A stretch of 64,000 bases of DNA. It comes from JAWLGZ01 sp041690635 (GTDB lineage: Bacteria; Pseudomonadota; Gammaproteobacteria; Thiohalomonadales; Thiohalomonadaceae). The notes below the pieces were generated by a model that saw only the letters and a list, made by a program, of their open reading frames with translations, was not told where the DNA came from and did no database searches. A program made the position numbers and the translations under genes. Below, piece by piece: positions 31,285 to 40,450 of the stretch (position 1 is the stretch's first letter; each line of letters starts with the position of its first letter). The stretch is taken from contig JAWLGZ010000002.1 of the NCBI GenBank assembly GCA_041690635.1, positions 62,001-126,000 on the forward strand, read 5' to 3'.

Positions 31285-31650
31285 ATGACGACAATGGACC
31301 GACGAAAGCAGCGCGGGCAGTCGATGGCCGAGTACACGGTGGTGGTCGGCGCGATTGTCGCCGCCCTGCTGACCCCGTTCAGCGACGGCAGGAATGCGAT
31401 TGAGATGCTGGAACAGGCGATTACGAAGAACTACCGGGGTTACTCCTATGCGGTGTCCCTGTCCGAGTACCCGACCCATGCGTCTGATGAAGAGATGCGC
31501 CGGCTGGTGCGCGAGGTCAACGAGACGACAGCAAAGCTGGAGGCGTACACCGATCCGGAACAGCTGGCCAGCCTGGTTGCGGAGACATTCAGCGCCCCTT
31601 TCGAGGCGTTCTGCAACAGTTGGGACAATTTCCCCCTGGGGTGTTTTTGA
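31285..31650 (+). CDS. Second Flp-like pilin or pseudopilin
   Basis: 121 residues. The prepilin-type motif RG|QSMAEYTVVVGAIVAALLTPF has Glu at +5 and Tyr at +6 like Flp. The hydrophobic helix is short and followed by an acidic C-terminal domain (EEMRRLVREVNETTAKLEAY) ending in a Cys pair (CNSWDNFPLGCF) that could make a disulfide. ATG 31285 is 3 bp after the previous stop. It is placed directly before cpaB, where a minor pilin would be expected, not the major one. Confidence 0.75.
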   Translation: MTTMDRRKQRGQSMAEYTVVVGAIVAALLTPFSDGRNAIEMLEQAITKNYRGYSYAVSLSEYPTHASDEEMRRLVREVNETTAKLEAYTDPEQLASLVAETFSAPFEAFCNSWDNFPLGCF

Positions 31651-31695
31651 TGGCCGTACCGATGCGGCCCCGAGCGTAACTGGAAGAAGGAAGAT

Positions 31696-33609
31696 ATGGC
31701 TAACGTCATCACATCGAAGAAGAAGAAAAGCTCGGCCAAGCTGATCCTTGGTGCGCTGATCTTCGGCCTGCTTGCCGCCGGCTTCTCTTATCTCTATCTC
31801 ACCATTCGCGAACAGGAGATGCTGGAGGCCTTCCGCGCCCGTGAGGGGCGAAAGATCGATGTGGTGGTAGCATCGCGCGACCTGCCCCAAGGCGCGCCGA
31901 TCAACGGCAACACCATGGCAATCCGTCAGATTCCGGCCGAACTGGCCTATCCCGATGTCGTCCGTCCGGGCGAGTTCACCCGCTACGAGAACAACTTTCT
32001 GGCAAAACCGCTCGCCTCGGGAACGCCATTGCTGAAAACTTTTGTCCAGCAGGACGTGGCGATGGACTTCTCCGACACCATCGACCTCGGCCGCCGCGCC
32101 ATGGCCATCCAGGTGGACGAGATCAACTCCATCTCCGGCTTTATCCGTCCGGGTAACCGCATCGACCTCTATGCGCGGCTCGCCTCCGCCCTGAAGGGTC
32201 GGAGCGCCGAAGGGGGTGATGTGGTCATTCCGCTGCTGCAGAACATCAAGGTGCTGGCCACCGGTCACGACTCCTCCGACGACTACGTGGCGAAGTTCAT
32301 CGAGGGTGGGCAAAACCGAAACCCGTTCACCTACACCACGATGACCGTGGACGTCTCCCCCAAAGAGGCGGCCATCCTTGCCACAGCGATCGATAAAGGC
32401 TCGCTGGTGGCACTGCTGCGCAATCGCAAGGACCAGGGCCTTGCCTCTTTCACCGAAATCCCGCCTGGCGACATGTTCGCCTATGCCGCCGCGGCCGCGG
32501 AGAATGCACGCGTCATCCAGGCTGCAAACAGTCTCGAAGGGATGCGCCAGCTGAACGAGGGCGACCTCGTGGTCAGGGATGGCGTGGTGATGACCAAGGA
32601 CGGCCGCGTGCTGGAGAACTTCATCGCCAACGCCGACGGTTCCATCTCCACCCGTGACGGCCGGCTGGTGGTCGATTCCGGCGGAAAGATGCAGTTGGTC
32701 AGCAGCGACGGCAAAACGGCAGGTTCCATCCTCATCAGCAGCGACGGCAAGGTGATCGATAACCCGAGCCTGGTGGTGAAGGACGGTGTGGTGATGACCC
32801 GGGACGGCGTGGTGCTCTCAGGCCGCGGACTCACCGTGAACGAAAAGGGCCAGATCGTCACCGCCGATGGCAAGGTGGTCGATCCCGCTGAACTCAAGGT
32901 CAGCCGCGACGGCAAGATCATCACGGCGGATGGTACGGTGCTCGACGACTCCAGTGTCCTCATGACCAAAGATGGGCGAGTACTCGATCCCGCAGATGTT
33001 CACATCACTAAGGACGGTTTCATCATCACCCGGGACGGTACGGTCATGACCGCGGATGGCAAGATCCTGAACGGCGTGACTGTCGACGAAAACGGAGAGG
33101 TGGTGACCGCCGACGGAACCGTGCTCCGGGCCAGCGAGATCATGATCGCCGCCGACGGCACGGTCAGAACCATGGACGGCTCGATGCTGGCCGGGGTCAG
33201 CGCCGAGGAGGATGCCGCAGCGGCGCGAACCTTGAAACAGCTGGCCGGCAACGGCCTGCAGCAGCGTAGCGATGGGCTTGTGGTCGCCCGGGACGGGACC
33301 GTGATGACCAAAGACGGCGTCATCCTCAAGGGTGTGACGGTCGGAGCGGATGGCAAGCTGCGCAGTGGGGACGGGACCGTCATCGACGGCACCGATCTCG
33401 TGGTAAACGCGGATGGCAGCGTCACCACAAAGGATGGCACCAGGATAGCGGGGATCACGGCGGATGCCGGGTCGGAACAGGCCAAGCTCATGCAGGCGGT
33501 GCTCAGAACCCGACATGAAGAGGGCATTGCGCTCAATTCCTATGAATTCATTGCCGGTGGCAGCAGCCGCGGCGGGGTGGCAGACGTACGTGACATTCCC
33601 ATCAAGTGA
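31696..33609 (+). CDS. cpaB: Flp pilus assembly protein CpaB/RcpC with long DG-repeat tail
   Basis: 637 residues; CpaB is usually 250-300. One membrane helix (residues 14-35: LILGALIFGLLAAGFSYLYL) precedes the SAF/RcpC core (VVVASRDLPQGAPINGNTMA, NFLAKPLASGTPLLKTFVQ, INSISGFIRPGNRIDLYARL, MTVDVSPKEAAILATAIDKG), ending near residue 265. From about 290 to 605 it is a run of short repeats of the form DGxVhTxDGxVL: I count about 26 Asp-Gly dipeptides, with spacings of 8 residues inside each repeat. Such DG repeats suggest an elongated beta structure, perhaps Ca2+-binding, but this is inference. An AAGGAAG ribosome site precedes ATG 31696. It overlaps the secretin frame at its end. Confidence 0.85.
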   Translation: MANVITSKKKKSSAKLILGALIFGLLAAGFSYLYLTIREQEMLEAFRAREGRKIDVVVASRDLPQGAPINGNTMAIRQIPAELAYPDVVRPGEFTRYENNFLAKPLASGTPLLKTFVQQDVAMDFSDTIDLGRRAMAIQVDEINSISGFIRPGNRIDLYARLASALKGRSAEGGDVVIPLLQNIKVLATGHDSSDDYVAKFIEGGQNRNPFTYTTMTVDVSPKEAAILATAIDKGSLVALLRNRKDQGLASFTEIPPGDMFAYAAAAAENARVIQAANSLEGMRQLNEGDLVVRDGVVMTKDGRVLENFIANADGSISTRDGRLVVDSGGKMQLVSSDGKTAGSILISSDGKVIDNPSLVVKDGVVMTRDGVVLSGRGLTVNEKGQIVTADGKVVDPAELKVSRDGKIITADGTVLDDSSVLMTKDGRVLDPADVHITKDGFIITRDGTVMTADGKILNGVTVDENGEVVTADGTVLRASEIMIAADGTVRTMDGSMLAGVSAEEDAAAARTLKQLAGNGLQQRSDGLVVARDGTVMTKDGVILKGVTVGADGKLRSGDGTVIDGTDLVVNADGSVTTKDGTRIAGITADAGSEQAKLMQAVLRTRHEEGIALNSYEFIAGGSSRGGVADVRDIPIK

Positions 33610-33665
33610 TGCGTAACCAGTCCGTGTATCGCCAATCGTTGGAACAGAACAGCCAGAGAGATCTC

Positions 33666-34982
33666 ATGACGAGCAACAAACTTTCAATAAGGGGATTGGC
33701 CGGTCTCTTCGGGATCGTGTTGATGCTTATCGGAGGGACCGCAGCCCACGCCCAGCAGCGCCTGCACATGGTGGTCGGCGAGGTGAAGGTGCTCTCGACC
33801 GGTGCGGTTGACCGGGTCGCCGTGGGTAACGGCGGCATGATCAGCACCTCCATTCTCAAGAACGGCCAGATGATCGTCCTCGGCGAGAAGGCCGGGACCA
33901 CGGACCTGCATATCTGGCGCGAGGACGGGGCGGAACTGCGCTACCGGGTCACCGTCACCCCCGAGGATACCGGGCAGCAATACACCGACCTCCGGCAACT
34001 GCTTGGCGGCATTCCGGGAGTGTCAGTGCGGCGCGTCGGCGACACCACCGTGCTGGAGGGTCAAGTGGCTCCGGAGTACCAGGCCGTCATCGATGCCATC
34101 GCCAAGCAGTACAGCGGGGTGCTGAACCTAACCCGGGTCACCGCCATGTCCACCGAGGGCCGAATGGTCTACATGGATGTAAAGATTACCGAGTTCAACA
34201 CCAATCGACTCGATAACCTCGGGATCAACTGGTCCAATCCGATTGCCGGTCCTCAGGCTGGCCTGTCGGTGTTCAGCACGCGCAGCGGCAGTGGCGGCTT
34301 TGTCTATCCCGGGTCTCCTTTCGAAGGCCCACTCGAAACCACCGACCTGACGGCTGTTACTCGCCCACTCGGCTATTTCGGTATCGCCACCGAGATCACT
34401 TCGCGCCTGAACTTTCTGGTGAACAGTGGCGACGCGCTGGTGCTGGCTCAGCCACGCCTGTCGGCCCGCAGCGGTGGCAAGGCGGAGTTCCTGGCCGGCG
34501 GCGAAGTCCCCTTGCCCATCACCAATGCTGACGGACAGACCACAGTCGAGTTCAAGAAGTTCGGCATTCTCCTCAACATCGCGCCGACAGCCGACGCATT
34601 CGGCAATGTTCAGGCGGCAATCGAGACCGAGGTAAGTACCATCGACAACTCCATCGCAGTGAACGGCATCCCCGGTTTCCGCACCCGCAACGCCAAGGCG
34701 GACGTAAGCCTCAAGGCAGGTCAGACCCTGGTCATCTCCGGGCTGGTCAACCGGGAGATGTCGAAGGACGTCAACCGCCTTGCAGGCCTGAGCGATCTGC
34801 CCATACTCGGCGCCCTGTTCCGCTCGAACACCTTCCGCAATAACAAGAGCGAGTTGGTGATCTTCGTTACCCCACATATCTATGACGCAGATTCCGAACT
34901 CAACAGGGCGGCCCTTGCGAGGAGCCAGGAGATGGCTCGTGAGTTCCTCGAGAACTCGGAAATGGATCTCATCCTCGACTAA
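33666..34982 (+). CDS. cpaC: Tad pilus secretin CpaC/RcpA
   Basis: 438 residues. The signal peptide is MTSNKLSIRGLAGLFGIVLM with cleavage at AHA|QQ. Then a pilus/BON-like N-terminal domain (VVGEVKVLSTGAVDRVAVGN; GGIPGVSVRRVGDTTVLEG) and the secretin core (LNFLVNSGDALVLAQPRLSA, GGEVPLPI, FKKFGILLNIAPT, LKAGQTLVISGLVNREMSKD, LPILGALFRS, KSELVIFVTPHI). It forms the outer-membrane pore of the Flp pilus. I chose ATG 33666 with AGAGAG upstream because the signal peptide begins there; an earlier in-frame start at 33606 adds residues lacking signal character. Confidence 0.93.
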   Translation: MTSNKLSIRGLAGLFGIVLMLIGGTAAHAQQRLHMVVGEVKVLSTGAVDRVAVGNGGMISTSILKNGQMIVLGEKAGTTDLHIWREDGAELRYRVTVTPEDTGQQYTDLRQLLGGIPGVSVRRVGDTTVLEGQVAPEYQAVIDAIAKQYSGVLNLTRVTAMSTEGRMVYMDVKITEFNTNRLDNLGINWSNPIAGPQAGLSVFSTRSGSGGFVYPGSPFEGPLETTDLTAVTRPLGYFGIATEITSRLNFLVNSGDALVLAQPRLSARSGGKAEFLAGGEVPLPITNADGQTTVEFKKFGILLNIAPTADAFGNVQAAIETEVSTIDNSIAVNGIPGFRTRNAKADVSLKAGQTLVISGLVNREMSKDVNRLAGLSDLPILGALFRSNTFRNNKSELVIFVTPHIYDADSELNRAALARSQEMAREFLENSEMDLILD

Positions 34983-35000
34983 GGCTCAGGCGACTTACCC

Positions 35001-36755
35001 ATGTTCGATATCATCATTAAAGAGGCGGACAGCGACGACGTCCTTGCCCAGATTCGCTGCCAGAGTAGTCGGTGCACCATCGGCAAGAGTCGGGGGAATC
35101 TCGTTCAGCTAACGGGGTGGCGCCTTGGCGGTACGCATGCCGAGCTGGTGCAGACCGACAAGGGTATTTTCATCGAAGACAAAGGCACCTCCCTCGGCAC
35201 CCGGGTCAACTCGGCGCGGGTCAAGCAGTACGGCCCCCTGCGCTCCAGCGACACCATCCTAATCGACTCCTACCGGCTTTTTGTCGGACTGGTGGATGAG
35301 GAGACGGCCGGTTCTGCCACTGAAGACACGCCGGTTGAGCAGTCCGATTCGGTGATGCCCGAACCGGCTCTCGCCGCCGAGGTGCCGATGCCGGCCGCAG
35401 AACACTCACCCGCTCCACTGCCGACGCCACAGCTCAAGTCGGTTATGTCGTTCAGCCAGAGTGACGAGGCATCGGAGCAGCGGCAGGAAGTCCGGATGTG
35501 GAGTACCCGCATCCACCAGCAACTGGTGCGCATGATGGACCTGCGGCGTACCGAGATTGAGAAGATGGACGAGTCCTCCCTGCGGGAGACGGCGCGTACC
35601 ATCGTCATCGAGGTCATCGAACACATCGGTTCGCGTCTGCCGGAACATATCGACAAGAACCAGCTCGTGATAGACGTGCTCAACGAGGCGATTGGCCTTG
35701 GACCATTGGAGGAGCTTCTGGCGGATGAGGCGATTACCGAGATCATGGTCAACAGCTTTGACGATATCTATATTGAAAAGGCGGGAAATCTGACCCGAAC
35801 ACCGATCCAGTTCAGTAGCCACGACGCGGTACTTTCGGCCATCGAACGCATTGTTTCACCCCTCGGGCGGCGTATCGATGAAAGCTCTCCGATGGTGGAT
35901 GCCCGCCTGAAGGACGGCTCCCGCGTCAACGCCGTTATTCCCCCGCTGGCGCTGCGCGGACCCTGTGTGACCATCCGCAAGTTTTCCAAGCGAAAGCTGA
36001 CCTCCGACGATCTGATTTCGTTCGGCGCCGTCGACCCGCGGATGGTGGCCTTTTTGGAAATGGCGGTGGAATTCAAAAAGAACATCATCATCGCAGGCGG
36101 CACCGGCAGCGGAAAGACCACACTTCTCAACGTGCTTTCGAACTTCATCCCGGACAACGAGCGCATCATTACCGTCGAAGACGCGGCGGAGCTGAAGCTG
36201 AACAAGCCCCATCTCGTCTCACTGGAAGCCCGTCCGCCCAACTTGGAAGGCAAAGGTGCGATTACCATTCGCGACCTGGTCAAGAACTGTCTGCGCATGC
36301 GGCCGGATCGCATCGTCGTCGGCGAGTGCCGCGGCGGCGAAGCGCTTGACATGCTGCAGGCGATGAACACCGGTCACGAAGGGTCCCTGACCACGGTTCA
36401 CGCCAATACCCCGCGGGACACCATCTCCCGCCTCGAGGTCATGGTGATGATGGCCGGTATGGAGTTACCGATGACCGCAATCCGCGAGCAGGTCGCTTCC
36501 GCAATCGACATCATCGTGCAGCAGACCCGTTTCAGCGACGGCAGTCGCCGCGTCACCTATATCACGGAGGTGACCGGTGTCGAGGGCAATACCATTCAAC
36601 TGCAGGACATCTTCCGCTACAAGCAGACGGGTATTGATGAGAACCGTCGTATCACCGGGCACTTCATGGCAACCGGTCAAATCCCTGAGTTCTATGAAGA
36701 TCTCCAGCAGCGCGGGATTCCGGTTGACCTCGACATCTTTCGCAAGCAGGTATAA
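35001..36755 (+). CDS. tadA: FHA domain-TadA/CpaF pilus ATPase fusion
   Basis: 584 residues. Residues 1-100 form a forkhead-associated (FHA) domain: CTIGKSRGNLVQLTGWRLGG, THAELVQTDKGIFIEDKGTS, LGTRVNSARVKQYGPLRSSD, a phosphothreonine-binding fold. A Pro/Ala-rich linker (110-155) leads to the TadA secretion ATPase: Walker A GGTGSGKTT near 366, DESSPMVDARLKDGSRVNAV, Asp box EDAAELKL, VGECRGGEALDMLQAMNTGH, and HANTPRD. TadA powers Flp pilus assembly; most Tad ATPases lack an FHA domain. Presence of a phosphopeptide reader suggests kinase control, but no Ser/Thr kinase is in the window. The gene lies 18 bp after cpaC and 2 bp before tadB. Confidence 0.93.
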   Translation: MFDIIIKEADSDDVLAQIRCQSSRCTIGKSRGNLVQLTGWRLGGTHAELVQTDKGIFIEDKGTSLGTRVNSARVKQYGPLRSSDTILIDSYRLFVGLVDEETAGSATEDTPVEQSDSVMPEPALAAEVPMPAAEHSPAPLPTPQLKSVMSFSQSDEASEQRQEVRMWSTRIHQQLVRMMDLRRTEIEKMDESSLRETARTIVIEVIEHIGSRLPEHIDKNQLVIDVLNEAIGLGPLEELLADEAITEIMVNSFDDIYIEKAGNLTRTPIQFSSHDAVLSAIERIVSPLGRRIDESSPMVDARLKDGSRVNAVIPPLALRGPCVTIRKFSKRKLTSDDLISFGAVDPRMVAFLEMAVEFKKNIIIAGGTGSGKTTLLNVLSNFIPDNERIITVEDAAELKLNKPHLVSLEARPPNLEGKGAITIRDLVKNCLRMRPDRIVVGECRGGEALDMLQAMNTGHEGSLTTVHANTPRDTISRLEVMVMMAGMELPMTAIREQVASAIDIIVQQTRFSDGSRRVTYITEVTGVEGNTIQLQDIFRYKQTGIDENRRITGHFMATGQIPEFYEDLQQRGIPVDLDIFRKQV

Positions 36756-36757
36756 CC

Positions 36758-37609
36758 ATGACGTGGATGCCCTTCACTGTTGCTGCCGCTTTCGGGTTCG
36801 GCATCTTCCTGTTCGTTTTGATGGTGTTCCACGGCCAATCTGCCCTGCGCGACTACCGGGAGATATTCACCGAAACCGCACGTACCAACATGGCGGATGC
36901 GTTCCTGTTCGTCGATCCGAACCGGCTGTTTCTCTACAACGTCGTCGCACTGGCGGTCATTCCCGTCACCGCGCTGCTGGCAACTCAAAGCCTGCTTGTT
37001 ACGCTCCTCGCCTTTGTCTTGGTGCTGGTGGTGCCGCAGTTCTATTACCGTCATCTGCGTAAACGCCGCCTCAAGCAGTTTGAAAAGCTGCTTCCCGACG
37101 CCCTGTCAATGGTCGCCGGTTCTCTGCGGGCCGGTGCCAGTCTCACCCTGGCACTGGAAGGACTGGTGCGTGAGATGCCCGCCCCCATCAACCAGGAGTT
37201 CGAGTTGTTCCTCCGTGAGCAGCGACTGGGAATGGATTTTGAAACCGCCATTCACCACATGGAGGAGCGGCTGCCTATTACCGATTTCAGCCTGGTCGTG
37301 GCGGCACTGCGCATCTCGCGTGAGGTGGGCGGCAACCTGACCGAAGTGATGGACAGCCTGGCCACGACCCTTCGAACCAAATCGATGATGGAAGGGAAGA
37401 TTCAGAGTCTCACAGCCCAGGGCAAGATGCAGGGCATGGTAATGGCTGGCCTGCCGATCTTCCTCGGACTGCTGTTGATGCAACTGGAGCCGGAAGCGAT
37501 GGGCAAGCTGTTCACCACCAACACCGGCTATGCGGTGCTGGCGGTCATCGTGGTGATGGAGACGCTGGGCTTCATTACCATCAAGAAGGTCACCACCATC
37601 GACGTATGA
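36758..37609 (+). CDS. tadB: Tad pilus inner-membrane platform protein TadB
   Basis: 283 residues. Type II secretion F-domain: FEKLLPDALSMVAGSLRAGA, SLTLALEGLVREMPAPINQE, EVGGNLTEVMDSLATTLR, then KIQSLTAQGKMQGMVMAGLP. Two N-terminal and two C-terminal membrane segments. TadB and TadC form the platform that the TadA ATPase acts on. It is 2 bp downstream of tadA and 13 bp upstream of tadC. Confidence 0.93.
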   Translation: MTWMPFTVAAAFGFGIFLFVLMVFHGQSALRDYREIFTETARTNMADAFLFVDPNRLFLYNVVALAVIPVTALLATQSLLVTLLAFVLVLVVPQFYYRHLRKRRLKQFEKLLPDALSMVAGSLRAGASLTLALEGLVREMPAPINQEFELFLREQRLGMDFETAIHHMEERLPITDFSLVVAALRISREVGGNLTEVMDSLATTLRTKSMMEGKIQSLTAQGKMQGMVMAGLPIFLGLLLMQLEPEAMGKLFTTNTGYAVLAVIVVMETLGFITIKKVTTIDV

Positions 37610-37622
37610 GTGAGAGATCGAA

Positions 37623-38519
37623 ATGGAAACCGGAATGAGCGATCAACTCATCTTCTTCGTCAGCGTCACCAGCAGCGGCCTCTTCGTCGCGCTGTTTACG
37701 CTACTGGTCAGTCTGTTCAACAGCTCGGTTCCCGAAGAGAACCGGGAGTACATGGACCCGCTGCCGAAGGGGTTGCGGCTATTGTGGCCATTTATCCGCA
37801 TCATCGCCTATTACTTCGGGGCCAACCTGCCCAAGCGCTATCTCGAACTCCTTGAGAAGCGGCTGAACCACACCGGTGTCGCCTACCTGCTCACGCCGGA
37901 GCAGTTTGTCGCTTTGCGCATCATGAGTGCCGTCATCGTCACCGGGCTGACCGCGTTCATGCTGTTCCTGCTGCGTTCTCCCGAGGTGATCTGGGTGTTC
38001 CTGGCACCGATCGGCGGTTTCTTCTTCCCCGATGTCTGGCTCCACGATACCCGCAAGCGTCGGCAGGGAGCGATCGTCCGCCAACTGCCAATCTATCTCG
38101 ACTTCATCACCATGTCGGTAGAGGCGGGCTTGAACATGGCCGGTGCACTTGCCCAGGCACGGGAGAAAGGACCGGCCGGCCCGATGCGGAGTGAACTGAC
38201 CATCGTCCTGCGCGACATACGTTCGGGCTCGAGCCGTGCCGAAGCCCTGCGGCGCATGGCGGATCGCCTGAATATCACCGAGATCACCAGCTTTGTCAGT
38301 GCCGTAATCCAGGCCGAACGCATGGGCTCCAGTCTCGGCACGGTGTTACGCACCCAGGCGGAACAACGGCGGTCCGAGCGATTCCAGCGTGCAGAGAAAC
38401 TGGCCATGGAGGCCCCGGTTAAGCTGATCGGACCGCTGATTCTGTTTATCTTCCCGGTCACTTTCATCGTCATCGGTTTTCCGCTCTACATGAAGTTCAT
38501 GGCCGAGGGGCTGTTTTGA
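37623..38519 (+). CDS. tadC: Tad pilus inner-membrane platform protein TadC
   Basis: 298 residues. Type II secretion F-domain partner of TadB: RQLPIYLDFITMSVEAGLNM, AGALAQAREKGPAGPMRSEL, FVSAVIQAERMGSSLGTVLR, RRSERFQRAEKLAMEAPVKL and a C-terminal IGPLILFIFPVTFIVIGFPL membrane helix. A second ATG at 37635 (MSDQL) is an alternative start. Overlaps the next gene. Confidence 0.93.
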   Translation: METGMSDQLIFFVSVTSSGLFVALFTLLVSLFNSSVPEENREYMDPLPKGLRLLWPFIRIIAYYFGANLPKRYLELLEKRLNHTGVAYLLTPEQFVALRIMSAVIVTGLTAFMLFLLRSPEVIWVFLAPIGGFFFPDVWLHDTRKRRQGAIVRQLPIYLDFITMSVEAGLNMAGALAQAREKGPAGPMRSELTIVLRDIRSGSSRAEALRRMADRLNITEITSFVSAVIQAERMGSSLGTVLRTQAEQRRSERFQRAEKLAMEAPVKLIGPLILFIFPVTFIVIGFPLYMKFMAEGLF

Positions 38520-38866
38520 TCGAGTTGCCAATTTCCCGCGCGGGTGATGGGGCGGTGATAGCGGGTCGTGCCCGACTCGCGACGCGACTGTTTGATCGGA
38601 TGCGCGGGTTGCTTGGGCGCCCTCCCCTCACTACGGACGAGGCGCTGCTGATCCGCCCCTGCGGTTCGATACACACCTTCGGGATGGGTTACGCACTTGA
38701 TGTCGCCTTCCTCGGAGCCGACCGGCAAGTATGCAAGGTAGTCGAATCGGTACGCCCTTGGCGGATGGCGAGCTGTTTCGGCGCCGTCATGACCTTGGAG
38801 ATGGCACCCGGCACCGTCGCCCGCCACGGGCTACGCCCCGGCGATCGCCTGGTGTGGGAAGAATGA
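38516..38866 (+). CDS. DUF192 family protein
   Basis: 116 residues. Family landmarks are RLFDRMRGLLGRPPL, ALLIRPCGSIHTFGMGYALDVAFLG, KVVESVRPWRM and LEMAPGTVARHGLRPGDRL. DUF192 proteins are small beta-rich domains with no established reaction; they occur repeatedly in Tad loci. No signal peptide is seen, so this copy should be cytoplasmic, unlike many secreted relatives. The start is TTG at 38516, overlapping the tadC stop; it is followed by an ATGA overlap with the next gene. Confidence 0.85.
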   Translation: MIELPISRAGDGAVIAGRARLATRLFDRMRGLLGRPPLTTDEALLIRPCGSIHTFGMGYALDVAFLGADRQVCKVVESVRPWRMASCFGAVMTLEMAPGTVARHGLRPGDRLVWEE

Positions 38867-39558
38867 GTTCATTACTCGAAATGAAACCGCTTCGCTTCGC
38901 ATCACTAATCGCGCTGCTGGCGCTGACGGGCTGCGCAGTCACCGGTCGGGAAATCCCGGAACAGTCCGATCTCCTACAGATTCGTGAGGAGGCGGATCAG
39001 GCCTACGCGGCAGAGCGTTACACCGAGGCACTCCCGATCTACCAGTCGCTCGCCGAGCACGTACCCCAGGATGCCGACATCTGGTTTCGTCTGGGTAACC
39101 TCCACGCCCGGCTGAACCAGCCGTATCAGGCGATTCGTGCCTACGAGGAGGCGCTGGTCAGGGAGCCACAGCGGACCAAGGCGTGGCACAACCTTGGCGT
39201 GATCCACCTTCGAAATGCGGCGAATGCCTATTCCCAACTCTGCACCAATGCCATGGCCGGCGATCCGCTCTGCGGTCATGCGATGGAGACCCTTGCGGGA
39301 CTCAACGCGCTGATCGCGCGCAAGCCTGTCCCGACATCCATGCCCAAGCCGGCAGAGATCGTCCCCTCCGAAGAGGGGCCGGAGCCGGAAGAGCCATCGG
39401 ATGCTCCCGTGTCGGATGACAGCGCATCGGAGGGGCCAGTTAGCGAAGAGGGGGCCGCCCCTGTCCCCGCGGAACCGGAAGCGGAAGGCATTCAGGATGA
39501 GACCGCCGAACCGGCGGTCCCTCCCGCTACCGGAGTCGCCGGTGAACCGGACGCATGA
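38863..39558 (+). CDS. TPR lipoprotein, TadD-like
   Basis: 231 residues. The lipoprotein signal is MKPLRFASLIALLALTGCAV (starting at ATG 38881 if the shorter start is used; 38863 overlaps the upstream stop). Two to three TPR motifs follow near 45-115 (ADQAYAAERYTEALPIYQSL, DADIWFRLGNLHARLNQPYQ, RTKAWHNLGVIHLRNAANAY). The last 70 residues are Glu/Pro/Ala-rich and disordered. TadD is the pilotin-like TPR lipoprotein of Tad systems, needed for secretin function, which fits its place between tadC and a TadE gene. Confidence 0.8.
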   Translation: MSSLLEMKPLRFASLIALLALTGCAVTGREIPEQSDLLQIREEADQAYAAERYTEALPIYQSLAEHVPQDADIWFRLGNLHARLNQPYQAIRAYEEALVREPQRTKAWHNLGVIHLRNAANAYSQLCTNAMAGDPLCGHAMETLAGLNALIARKPVPTSMPKPAEIVPSEEGPEPEEPSDAPVSDDSASEGPVSEEGAAPVPAEPEAEGIQDETAEPAVPPATGVAGEPDA

Positions 39559-40307
39559 GAACCGTGGCGACCTCCAGTCCCTTCGTTGCACTGCGTCGGC
39601 CTCCGCTCGGGCAAAGCATGGTCGAGTTCATCATCGTCTTTCCGGTACTCATCCTGCTGCTGCTGGGCGCGCTTCAATTCGGACTGATTTACCACGCGAA
39701 GACCACGCTCAACTATGCCACCTTCGAGGCCACCCGCGCCGGTGCCCTCAACCACGGCGACCCCGAACGCATCGGTGATGCCTTCGCCCGTGGACTCTCA
39801 CCGCTCTATACCCATGACGACACGGTTCGTGCGGTGCAGACAGCCCGCGACAAGGTGATGGCCGAGGTGAAGGCAGCGGAGTTCGTCTGCATCGAACGGA
39901 TCAGCCCCAACAGTTCGCATTTCCGCGATCTCGCCATCACCGGTCCGGACGGTGATGACGAGATCCCGAATGACAATCTGATGTACCGTGACCCCGCTCC
40001 GGCGGGTACCCCCTCACTCTCGATCCAAGATGCCAACCTGCTGAAGCTCCGAATTACCTACTGCTACCCGATGTATGTTCCTTTCGTGAACGAAACGATT
40101 CGTGCCGTCTCGCTCGGGCTCAGAAACAGCTTCAATCCGGACGGCCTGGACAGCGGCTATCAGCCTCAGGTGGTAGTCGGCAGTGCGGCAAAAAAGAGCT
40201 TTCTCTACAACTGCTACGACAAACGCCGCATACCGATCCAGGCGCAGGCAATTCTGCGCATGCAGACGCCGATTCGCGAATACCCCTTCCCGGAGTCGTG
40301 CCATTAG
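39555..40307 (+). CDS. tadE: TadE-family pseudopilin
   Basis: 250 residues. PPLG|QSMVEFIIVFPVLILLLL is the TadE signature with Glu at +5 after the cleavage Gly19, then GALQFGLIYHAKTTLNYATF and EATRAGALNHG, which are standard TadE features. The remaining periplasmic part contains four Cys (FVCIERI, ITYCYPM, YNCYDK, PESCH) that may form disulfides. It overlaps the TPR gene by four bases and is the last gene of the Tad operon; 143 bp separates it from the cyclase gene. Confidence 0.88.
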   Translation: MRTVATSSPFVALRRPPLGQSMVEFIIVFPVLILLLLGALQFGLIYHAKTTLNYATFEATRAGALNHGDPERIGDAFARGLSPLYTHDDTVRAVQTARDKVMAEVKAAEFVCIERISPNSSHFRDLAITGPDGDDEIPNDNLMYRDPAPAGTPSLSIQDANLLKLRITYCYPMYVPFVNETIRAVSLGLRNSFNPDGLDSGYQPQVVVGSAAKKSFLYNCYDKRRIPIQAQAILRMQTPIREYPFPESCH

Positions 40308-40450
40308 TTGCTGCTGCCGGAGTGAAACGTAACGTCTGGAAATGGCGAGGCAATTCACGGGATAATGACCGCTGCCGCGCCGTGCAGACCTGAACGCGGG
40401 AAGGCGGCACTGGCGGATGCCAGTTGAATAAACAACAAGAAGGAAACCCC

